The notes below the pieces were generated by a model. It had not been told where the DNA came from. It saw nothing but the letters and a program-made list of their open reading frames with translations, and searched no databases. A stretch of DNA of 12,895 nucleotides. It comes from JAHCIE01 sp034431435. GTDB lineage: Bacteria; Chloroflexota; Anaerolineae; Epilineales; JAHCIE01. Made by a program: the position numbers and the translations under genes. Within the stretch, counting starts at the first letter, position 1; each line of letters opens with the position of its first letter. Shown here in pieces: positions 6,943-12,895 of the stretch. The stretch spans positions 1 through 12,895 of the forward strand of contig DAOUDG010000105.1 in NCBI GenBank assembly GCA_034431435.1. Reading direction: 5' to 3'.

Positions 6943-7073
6943 GGATACTGACTCTCCTTCTACTGGGGCGCTACTGTGCCCGGCGGGCGGACATAAAGCA
7001 AGGCCCCCGGGTGCGTCGATGACACCTGGCGGCCGAGCTACTCCTCCCCGCGGGCGACGTCCTACAACCCGTT

Positions 7074-7102
7074 ATCATACCCCGCCCGCCCCCCCTTGTC
7101 AA
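7074..7102 (-). promoter_or_regulatory. Sigma-70 promoter of the cold-shock gene
   Basis: On the minus strand a perfect TTGACA (7102-7097), a 17-nt spacer and TATGAT (7079-7074, five of six) form the best promoter in the window. Start of transcription is predicted near 7067. The spacer is almost all G on the minus strand: a run of seven, then three, then four, with single-base loops (7095-7080). It can form a G-quadruplex. Confidence 0.85.
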
Positions 7103-7142
7103 AACCCGCCCACTGATGGACCAAGGTCGCCTCGCACGGAAA

Positions 7143-7172
7143 TTGGCGTGACCCGCCCGCCGCGCCTATAAT
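7143..7172 (+). promoter_or_regulatory. Sigma-70 promoter of the MFS transporter gene
   Basis: TTGGCG (7143-7148), an 18-nt spacer and a perfect TATAAT (7167-7172). Transcription should start near 7179, which places the in-frame GTG at 7176 upstream of the transcript and supports the ATG at 7233 as the real start. It diverges from the cold-shock promoter about 40 bp away. Confidence 0.72.
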
Positions 7173-7184
7173 GAAGTGCGCGCG

Positions 7185-7203
7185 AGCCGGCGAGTTGCCG
7201 GCT
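7185..7203 (+). other. Hairpin at the 5' end of the MFS transcript
   Basis: AGCCGGC (7185-7191), a 5-nt loop and GCCGGCT (7197-7203) pair perfectly, followed by TTTGTGTT. Given a start of transcription near 7179, this stem lies at the very 5' end of the mRNA. It could protect the end from decay or act as a weak attenuator; the T tract is interrupted. Confidence 0.45.
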
Positions 7204-7232
7204 TTGTGTTACCTGACGACGGATTGAGCAGC

Positions 7233-8564
7233 ATGGCAGCCACACCCATCGACCCCATCGACATTGAGATTCAGCGCGCCGTACCGCGCAACTTCACCGT
7301 CGGCATTCTCGACGGCGGCTTCTTCTTCCTGGGCATGAGTTTCGCCTCCGTCGTGACCATCATGCCCCTGTTCGTCAGCCAGCTGACGGACAACCCGTAC
7401 CTCATCGGCCTGATTCCAGCCATCCCGACCATGGGTTGGCTAATTCCCCAACTCCTGACCGCGCAGCACGTGGAACGCCTGGCGCGCAAGAAGCCCTACG
7501 TCATGGGGCTGACGCTCTTTGAACGCTGGCCGTTCCTGGCTATGGCCTTCCTGGCCTTCTTCGTCCAGTCGATAGCCGCCAGTGTGGCGCTGGCGGTCTT
7601 CTTCGCGCTCCATACCCTGCGCTGCTTCTCGGCGGGTTTCACCGCCACGGCCTGGCAGGACATGGTGGGCAAGGTCATCCCGGGGCGTCGGCTCGGCGCG
7701 TTCTTCGGCCTTCAGCAGGGTTTCGGCGGGCTATTGGGCGCGGGCGGCGCCATCGCGGCGGGTCTGCTCATCGACCGCGTCCCCTACTCCCAAAACTTCG
7801 CCATCAGCTTCCTGATTGCCTTCATCATGGTCATGCTGTCCTACGTGTTCCTGGGCCTGACCCGGGAGCCAGCCCGCACCCCCGCCAGCAGCCGCCCACG
7901 GGGCCGCGAGTTCTGGGCATCGCTGCCGGCCATCGTCCACAGCAATCGCCCCTATCGCAACTTTCTGCTCTACCGCGCCATGTTCCTGTTCGGCGGCATG
8001 GGCGTGGCCTTCTTCACCGTCCACGTCGTCAACGATCTCGGCATGACCGCGGCGCAGGCAGGCGAGATGACCTTCGTCATGATGCTTGCCCAGACCATCA
8101 CCTACCCGACGGCAGGCTGGCTCGGCGACCGTTTCGGCCACCGCCGCGTCATGGAGATCGCCGCCGTGTCGGGCGTCGCGATGGCCCTGCTGGCGTGGCT
8201 TGCCCCCAGCGCGATGTGGTTCTTCGGCGTCTATGCCCTCTTTGGCGTCTCGTCGGCGGCGGCCATTGTCTCCAACCTCAGCGGGGTGTTCGACTTCTGC
8301 ACTGTCGAGGAGCGGCCCACCTACATCGGCCTGACCGCCAGCCTGGTAGGCATCCCATCGGTTCTAGCCCCCATCGTTGGCGCGAGCATCGTGGCGGCCA
8401 GTGGCTCCTACGACCTGCTATTCGCCATCACAGCGGGCTGTTGCGCCGTCGCCTTCGTCATCGTCCGTTGGGGCGTGCGCGACCCCAAGCGCGGCGCGAT
8501 CGACTTCAGCGCCATCAATCAACCGGGCGTCATCGACGAGGGCGAGACGCCGACTATGATATAA
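7233..8564 (+). CDS. Major facilitator superfamily (MFS) transporter
   Basis: A 443-residue inner-membrane transporter with roughly 11-12 hydrophobic segments in two halves. The first half starts with GGFFFLGMSFASVVTIMPLFV. A positively charged loop, ERLARKKPY, sits between segments 2 and 3. The second half keeps a clear MFS motif A, GWLGDRFGHRR, between its second and third segments. A central cytoplasmic loop rich in Arg and Pro (about residues 210-235) divides the halves. The substrate cannot be deduced; drug, sugar or peptide-muropeptide export are all possible. I start at ATG 7233 rather than GTG 7176 because the TATAAT box at 7167-7172 leaves the latter outside the mRNA. The ribosome binding site (GGATTGAG) is weak. 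The stop codon overlaps the promoter of the following Crp/Fnr gene. Confidence 0.88.
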   Translation: MAATPIDPIDIEIQRAVPRNFTVGILDGGFFFLGMSFASVVTIMPLFVSQLTDNPYLIGLIPAIPTMGWLIPQLLTAQHVERLARKKPYVMGLTLFERWPFLAMAFLAFFVQSIAASVALAVFFALHTLRCFSAGFTATAWQDMVGKVIPGRRLGAFFGLQQGFGGLLGAGGAIAAGLLIDRVPYSQNFAISFLIAFIMVMLSYVFLGLTREPARTPASSRPRGREFWASLPAIVHSNRPYRNFLLYRAMFLFGGMGVAFFTVHVVNDLGMTAAQAGEMTFVMMLAQTITYPTAGWLGDRFGHRRVMEIAAVSGVAMALLAWLAPSAMWFFGVYALFGVSSAAAIVSNLSGVFDFCTVEERPTYIGLTASLVGIPSVLAPIVGASIVAASGSYDLLFAITAGCCAVAFVIVRWGVRDPKRGAIDFSAINQPGVIDEGETPTMI

Positions 8565-8565
8565 T
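8557..8565 (+). promoter_or_regulatory. Extended -10 promoter of the Crp/Fnr gene, overlapping the MFS stop
   Basis: TGATATAAT (8557-8565) is a perfect extended -10 element (TGnTATAAT). The MFS stop codon TAA (8562-8564) lies inside it. No -35 box is recognisable, which extended -10 promoters do not need. The start of transcription would fall near 8572, only a few bases before the ATG at 8576. Confidence 0.6.
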
Positions 8566-8575
8566 CGATGCCACC

Positions 8576-9307
8576 ATGTCGCGTCTCCCTCGTGCATCGC
8601 AACCCGATGATCGGAACGTTTCCGACCTGAACACGCTGCGGTCTATCCCCCTGTTGTCCTCGCTGACCGACGAGCAGTTGACTCGCGAGCGTCACCTGTT
8701 CCGCAAGCGGGCCGTCGCCAAGAATGGCTACCTGTTCCTCGAAGGTGATCCCCCCGAACGTCTCGTCATCCTGCTGAAGGGCCGTATCAAGCTGACGCGC
8801 ACCTCCGAGGGCAAGGACGTCATCCTGCGCCTGGTCGAGCCGGGTGACTGGTTCGGCGGCGTGGCTGCCTTCGGCCGGCGCGCCCATCCCTACAGCGCGC
8901 AAGCCCTGGAGCCGTCGGTCATCATGGATATTCGCGGCGAAGACTTTGCCCAGCTCATGGCCCGCTACCCGGCCGTCGCGCAGCAGGTCATCGAGGGACT
9001 GACCGTGCAGCTCATCGAGGCCCACGAGATGATACGTCGCCTGGCCCTGGAGCCGGTCGAGCCACGCCTGGCCTACACCCTGTTGCAGCTGGCTGGCCGA
9101 GGCGGCGCGCGCGTCACGCCGGGCATCGTCTTGCCCGCCATCACCCGCCAGAACCTGGCCGAGCTGGCCGGCACGACCGTCGAGACGGCCATCCGCGTGC
9201 TGAGCAAGTGGAAGCGAACCGGCCTCGTGCGCGAAGACAACGGTCGCATCGTCATTGCCGACCCCGGCGCGCTGGAGGCCCTGGCGAGAAGAGAGCTTGG
9301 CGAATAG
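8576..9307 (+). CDS. Crp/Fnr-family transcriptional regulator
   Basis: A 243-residue regulator with an N-terminal cyclic-nucleotide-binding-type beta barrel (about residues 20-125), a dimerisation helix (about 130-158) and a C-terminal winged helix-turn-helix. The recognition helix reads TTVETAIRVLSKWKR (200-214). Glu203 and Arg207 match the FNR/CRP residues that read TGA half-sites. The ligand pocket is degenerate. PGDWFGGVAAFG (89-100) lacks the Glu of the cAMP cassette, and HPYSA replaces the Arg-Ser pair. There is no cysteine at all, so it is neither a typical cAMP receptor nor an Fe-S oxygen sensor. A heme-, NO- or redox-type signal is possible but unproven. The ATG at 8576 has no Shine-Dalgarno and lies just after an extended -10 box. 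Reading back to 8195 would overlap the MFS gene and is rejected. A matching operator precedes the ferredoxin gene downstream. Confidence 0.92.
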   Translation: MSRLPRASQPDDRNVSDLNTLRSIPLLSSLTDEQLTRERHLFRKRAVAKNGYLFLEGDPPERLVILLKGRIKLTRTSEGKDVILRLVEPGDWFGGVAAFGRRAHPYSAQALEPSVIMDIRGEDFAQLMARYPAVAQQVIEGLTVQLIEAHEMIRRLALEPVEPRLAYTLLQLAGRGGARVTPGIVLPAITRQNLAELAGTTVETAIRVLSKWKRTGLVREDNGRIVIADPGALEALARRELGE

Positions 9308-9338
9308 AGATTGCAATCGCCAAGCTCTATTCTCTATT
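9292..9338 (+). terminator. Hairpin cluster at the end of the Crp/Fnr gene, probable terminator
   Basis: AGAGCTTGGCGA (9292-9303, inside the last codons) pairs perfectly over 12 bp with TCGCCAAGCTCT (9317-9328). A second pairing, AATAGAGA (9303-9310) with TCTCTATT (9331-9338), shares only base 9303 with the first, but its arms interleave with it, so the two would be alternatives or a pseudoknot. A tandem CTCTATT repeat lies at 9325-9338. The tail is pyrimidine-rich but not a pure T run, so termination strength is uncertain. Confidence 0.55.
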
Positions 9339-9395
9339 CCCTGCCCACGCGTTGCCGTTACGCCACATCCGGTGGTCGCTTCTCTACCGAAAAAT

Positions 9396-9409
9396 ATGAC
9401 GTGCGTCAT
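9396..9409. promoter_or_regulatory. Fnr-type operator upstream of the ferredoxin gene
   Basis: ATGAC, GTGC, GTCAT is a perfect palindrome with the TGA-N6-TCA geometry of Fnr-family boxes (consensus TTGAT-N4-ATCAA). Its centre at 9402.5 lies 41.5 bp before position 9444. That is where transcription would start if TAAACT (9432-9437) is the -10 box. This is the class II activator arrangement. Binding by the neighbouring Crp/Fnr protein is inferred. Confidence 0.5.
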
Positions 9410-9498
9410 GGTGAGAGTCTTTCACCCTGATTAAACTATGAGAGGCTCTTCGATCACCGCGTCTGCCACACCATCGGCAGGCACAAGGAGGACTTTCC

Positions 9499-9732
<234 letters not shown>

Positions 9733-9737
9733 GCGAC

Positions 9738-9765
9738 TTGCCCTCGCTTCATATCGCCCTATAAT
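9738..9765 (+). promoter_or_regulatory. Sigma-70 promoter of the gap-pgk operon
   Basis: TTGCCC (9738-9743), a 16-nt spacer and a perfect TATAAT (9760-9765), beginning 5 nt after the ferredoxin stop. Transcription should start near 9772, giving a leader of about 92 nt. Confidence 0.75.
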
Positions 9766-9771
9766 TGCTAT

Positions 9772-9812
9772 TGGCAAGTGTGCCTGCCCAACGTAGGGCA
9801 GGCAATTTGCCA
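9772..9812 (+). other. 5'-terminal stem-loop of the gap leader
   Basis: An outer stem TGGCAA (9772-9777) with TTGCCA (9807-9812) encloses an inner perfect 9-bp stem, TGCCTGCCC (9781-9789) with GGGCAGGCA (9796-9804), around a 6-nt loop. The structure begins at the predicted first nucleotide of the transcript, as in stabilising 5' stem-loops of abundant mRNAs. The inner arms resemble the REP-like palindrome at 6573-6600. Confidence 0.55.
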
Positions 9813-9863
9813 CGTCAGCACGCACAATCCGACAATCGGCTTTGATTTGAAAGGAGTCTCGCT

Positions 9864-10934
9864 ATGGCTGTCCGAGTTGGCATTAATGGTTTCGGTCGCA
9901 TTGGCCGCCAGACCTACAAGGCTATCCGCGAGCGCTATGGGGATGCCATCGACGTGGTCGCGATCAACGACATCGGCGACAAGCCCTCGATGGTCCACCT
10001 GCTGAAGTACGACTCCAACTATGGTCGCTATCCGGGCGTCGTCGAGATGACCGATGAAGGCTTCGTCGCCGACGGTGACAAGGTCAAGGTGCTCGTCAAC
10101 CGCGACCCGGCCCAGATTCCCTGGGGCGACCTGGGCGTGGACATTGTTGTCGAGTCCACCGGCCTGTTCACCTCGGCCGAGAAGGCCCAGGCTCACCTGA
10201 GCGGCGGCGCCAAGCGCGTCATCATCAGCGCGCCCGGCAAGGGCGACCTGCTGACGGTCGTCCTCGGCGTCAACGAGGGCATGTACGACCCCGATAAGCA
10301 TCCCATCGTCTCCAACGCCTCATGCACCACCAACGGCCTGGCCCCCGTCGCCAAGGTACTCAACGACAAGTTCGGCATCGACAAGGGCATCCTGACCACG
10401 GTGCACGCCTACACCAACACCCAGCGCCTGCTCGACCTCGAGGCCAAGGGCGACCTGCGCGACGCCCGCGCCGCCGCCTTGAACATCGTGCCGTCGTCCA
10501 CCGGCGCCGCCAAGGCCGTTGGCCTGGTCATCCCCGCCCTGTCGGGCAAGTTCACCGGCATGGCCTTCCGCGTCCCCACCTCCACGGTCTCCGTGGTCGA
10601 CTTCACCGCCATCCTCAACAAGAACACGTCGGTCGAGGAGATCAACGCGGTCATGAAGGAAGCGGCGGCCGGCCCGCTGCAGGGCATCATGGAGTACACC
10701 GAGGAACTGCTGGTCTCCATCGACCTCAAGGGGTCCCAGTACTCGACCACCTTCTCGGCCCCGGATACCCTGGCGCTGGGTGGCAACTTCATCAAGGCCG
10801 TCACCTGGTACGACAACGAGTGGGGCTATGCCTGCCGCGTGTCCGACCTGATCGCCTACATGGCGGCCCGCACCGGCGCCAACATCATCCCGCTACCCAA
10901 GGGCGTAGCAAACGCGATGCGGCAGCCGGCCTGA
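9864..10934 (+). CDS. gap: Glyceraldehyde-3-phosphate dehydrogenase, type I
   Basis: A 356-residue phosphorylating GAPDH that converts glyceraldehyde 3-phosphate, phosphate and NAD(P)+ to 1,3-bisphosphoglycerate in glycolysis, and the reverse in gluconeogenesis. The Rossmann start is VGINGFGRIGR (residues 5-15). The catalytic Cys154 lies in NASCTTN and His181 in TTVHAYTNTQR. SSTGAAKAVGLV and WYDNEWGYACRV are the usual phosphate-site and C-terminal motifs. Asp36 in VAINDIG sits where NAD-specific enzymes keep an Asp that repels NADP. The second cofactor-specificity loop, normally LDLPHKDLR, reads LDLEAKGDLR here, with Pro replaced and one residue added, so cofactor preference is less certain. 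AAGGAG at 9851-9856 precedes the ATG. It heads an operon with pgk, and the product feeds the next enzyme directly. The protein is about 20 residues longer than E. coli GapA, partly a C-terminal tail. Confidence 0.98.
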   Translation: MAVRVGINGFGRIGRQTYKAIRERYGDAIDVVAINDIGDKPSMVHLLKYDSNYGRYPGVVEMTDEGFVADGDKVKVLVNRDPAQIPWGDLGVDIVVESTGLFTSAEKAQAHLSGGAKRVIISAPGKGDLLTVVLGVNEGMYDPDKHPIVSNASCTTNGLAPVAKVLNDKFGIDKGILTTVHAYTNTQRLLDLEAKGDLRDARAAALNIVPSSTGAAKAVGLVIPALSGKFTGMAFRVPTSTVSVVDFTAILNKNTSVEEINAVMKEAAAGPLQGIMEYTEELLVSIDLKGSQYSTTFSAPDTLALGGNFIKAVTWYDNEWGYACRVSDLIAYMAARTGANIIPLPKGVANAMRQPA

Positions 10935-10956
10935 CCGCCGACGTAGCATGATAGAA

Positions 10957-10996
10957 GCGACGCGGGGACCCAGCGCAATGCCAGGCCCCGCGTCGC
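10957..10996 (+). other. gap-pgk intercistronic hairpin
   Basis: GCGACGCGGGG (10957-10967) and CCCCGCGTCGC (10986-10996) pair perfectly over 11 bp around an 18-nt loop. No T run follows, so it is not a standard terminator. It stops 26 nt before the pgk ribosome binding site and could set relative levels of the two products by partial termination or by blocking 3' exonucleases. Confidence 0.6.
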
Positions 10997-11033
10997 CATG
11001 TCCCCCAACCACGCACAGTGTGAAGGAGACCCC

Positions 11034-12206
<1,173 letters not shown>

Positions 12207-12233
12207 CCATCAACCGGCGACTGCTGGCGATGC

Positions 12234-12264
12234 AAAAAAAGGCCCCCGCGCGTGCGGGGGCCTT
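12234..12264 (-). terminator. Strong rho-independent terminator between convergent trxA and pgk
   Basis: AAGGCCCCCGC (12239-12249) and GCGGGGGCCTT (12254-12264) form a perfect 11-bp stem with a 4-nt loop. On the minus strand it is followed by seven T, ideal for ending trxA. In the plus direction the tail is TTCAATAT, so it may also stop pgk transcription, less efficiently. Confidence 0.92.
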
Positions 12265-12280
12265 CAATATCGTATGAAGA

Positions 12281-12619
12281 TCAGACCGTGGGCTGAGCCA
12301 GATGAGCCTGAACCTTGCGCAGCAGCGCATCCTTGCCCTGGAAGCCGACAATCTGCTCGACCACCTTGCCGTCCTTGAACAGCAGCAGGGTGGGGATTGC
12401 CATAATGTTATAGGCCATCATTGTGCGCTGATTCTCGTCCACATCGACCTTGGCGATCTTCAACTGGTCGCCCATGTCGTTCGCCATCTCCTCGAGCACG
12501 GGGGCGATGCGCTTGCACGGCCCGCACCACGCCGCCCAGAAGTCGGTCAGCACCGGCTTGTCCGACTTCAGTACCTCCGCCTCGAACGTCGCATCCGTAA
12601 CCGCCACTGGCTTCGCCAT
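12281..12619 (-). CDS. trxA: Thioredoxin
   Basis: A 112-residue cytoplasmic thiol-disulfide reductase. The active site WCGPCK has Cys32 and Cys35, Asp26 is the buried acid, and Pro76 in AIPTL is the cis-proline. All match E. coli Trx1 numbering exactly. Three consecutive start codons, GTG, ATG, ATG, occupy 12625-12617. I choose the last (12619) because it leaves 5 nt to the AAGGAG at 12625-12630, whereas the others sit on or almost on that site. A 7-bp GC hairpin, CGCCGCG with CGCGGCG (12633-12649), ends 2 nt before the ribosome binding site. No promoter is recognised with confidence in the 200 nt upstream. It is convergent with pgk and divergent from the acyl-CoA dehydrogenase gene. A thioredoxin reductase gene is not in the window. 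Confidence 0.97.
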   Translation of the reverse strand: MAKPVAVTDATFEAEVLKSDKPVLTDFWAAWCGPCKRIAPVLEEMANDMGDQLKIAKVDVDENQRTMMAYNIMAIPTLLLFKDGKVVEQIVGFQGKDALLRKVQAHLAQPTV

Positions 12620-12632
12620 CATCACTCCTTTA

Positions 12633-12649
12633 CGCCGCGCCCCGCGGCG
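12633..12649 (-). other. GC hairpin abutting the trxA ribosome binding site
   Basis: CGCCGCG (12633-12639), a CCC loop and CGCGGCG (12643-12649) form a perfect 7-bp stem. In the trxA mRNA it ends two bases upstream of AAGGAG and might limit or position ribosome loading. Confidence 0.4.
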
Positions 12650-12733
12650 CGCATCGCTAGACCCACCCCTCTAAACCTACACCGTTACCGACGCCCGTGG
12701 GCACGGCAATCTTACCCAGCGCTGCGTGCGCGC

Positions 12734-12761
12734 TTGTCAGCCGCCTGATGCGTGCTATAAT
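12734..12761 (+). promoter_or_regulatory. Sigma-70 promoter of the acyl-CoA dehydrogenase gene
   Basis: TTGTCA (12734-12739, five of six), a 16-nt spacer and a perfect TATAAT (12756-12761) with an extended TGC just ahead (12753-12755). Transcription should start near 12768, leaving a leader of about 58 nt. Confidence 0.8.
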
Positions 12762-12792
12762 CAATGCCAATTGCCCCAGCCAACATTACCCA

Positions 12793-12818
12793 AATTCGGA
12801 CGGCCACCTGAATTCGGA
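12793..12818. repeat. AATTCGGA direct repeat in the acyl-CoA dehydrogenase leader
   Basis: AATTCGGA occurs at 12793-12800 and again at 12811-12818, 18 bp apart, downstream of the predicted start of transcription and running into the ribosome binding site. It may be a repressor site or chance. Confidence 0.35.
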
Positions 12819-12825
12819 GGTCATC

Positions 12826-12895
12826 GTGGATTTCCAGTTCACGCCTGAGCAACTCATGGTTCGCGACACCGCGCGGGACTTCGCCGCCCGCGCTA
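12826..12895 (+). CDS. Acyl-CoA dehydrogenase, N-terminal fragment (runs off the window)
   Basis: The first 23 codons of a gene cut by the window edge. From GTG 12826 they read MDFQFTPEQLMVRDTARDFAARA when the start is read as Met. The pattern MDF-x3-EQ-x4-D-x3-FA is the hallmark first helix of acyl-CoA dehydrogenases, FAD flavoproteins that form the alpha,beta double bond in fatty-acyl or branched-chain-acyl CoA breakdown. GGAGG at 12816-12820 lies 5 nt before the GTG and decides the start. It has its own strong promoter. Chain-length specificity and the catalytic base lie beyond the window. The family call rests on the N-terminus only. Confidence 0.8.
   Translation, partial: MDFQFTPEQLMVRDTARDFAARA

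Noticed and set aside
7176..7232. Upstream GTG start for the MFS transporter
   Set aside because: The TATAAT at 7167-7172 places transcription start after this codon, and the extra 19 residues are not transporter-like.
8195..8575. Fusion-like extension of the Crp/Fnr frame into the MFS gene
   Set aside because: The added sequence is His/Arg/Leu-rich antiframe noise overlapping conserved MFS coding sequence.
8519..9409. 296-codon minus-strand frame opposite the Crp/Fnr gene
   Set aside because: Gln/Asp/Ala-rich mirror of a conserved gene with no recognisable domain or ribosome binding site.
9410..9426. GGTGA-N7-TCACC as a CRP site
   Set aside because: The half-sites are one base too far apart for CRP or Fnr geometry. 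It is kept only as a remark beside the better palindrome at 9396.
10998..11033. Upstream ATG for pgk
   Set aside because: It lies at the base of the intercistronic hairpin without a ribosome binding site; AAGGAG points to 11034.

Overview
This is a GC-rich bacterial stretch of about 66% G+C. It carries fourteen protein genes: thirteen complete, and one cut off by the right edge. Most genes have strong AAGGAG-type ribosome binding sites, and several promoters have textbook TATAAT -10 boxes. The gene content, the style of the membrane glycosyltransferase and a GGGGCAGGC/GCCTGCCC palindrome recall Chloroflexota (Anaerolineae or Caldilineae type). That placement is an inference and no marker gene here proves it. 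There are no tRNA, rRNA, CRISPR, prophage or IS features, and no gene-free stretch exceeds 300 bases.

Left part (1-1802): a SigJ/ECF41-like sigma factor with a fused SnoaL-like domain is followed 24 nt downstream by a pyridoxamine-phosphate-oxidase-fold protein, both on the minus strand. A small VOC (glyoxalase-fold) protein faces them on the plus strand. The 84-nt gap between them holds two face-to-face promoters of the ECF41 type (GTCACA, 16 nt, CGTC). This suggests a self-contained, autoregulated ECF module and is the most interesting thing in the window.

Second part (1990-6524): a translationally coupled set encodes an S51-family serine peptidase/cyanophycinase-like protein, an 856-residue GT-C-type membrane protein with a C-terminal beta-rich domain, and a GT4 glycosyltransferase. 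Cell-surface glycan assembly is the likely theme.

Third part (6525-9307): a REP-like palindrome and a minus-strand terminator precede a cold-shock protein gene. That gene has a consensus promoter, a G-quadruplex-capable spacer and a long leader. Divergent from it are an MFS transporter and then a Crp/Fnr-type regulator that may be read from a leaderless transcript.

Right part (9308-12895): a 7Fe-type ferredoxin lies behind an Fnr-like palindrome placed at about -41.5. Next comes a gap-pgk glycolytic pair with a structured 5' leader and an intercistronic hairpin. A convergent thioredoxin gene follows, with a strong terminator lying between it and pgk. The window ends with the first 23 codons of an acyl-CoA dehydrogenase behind its own promoter.

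The enzymes are ordinary. The novelty is mainly in the regulatory DNA between the genes.
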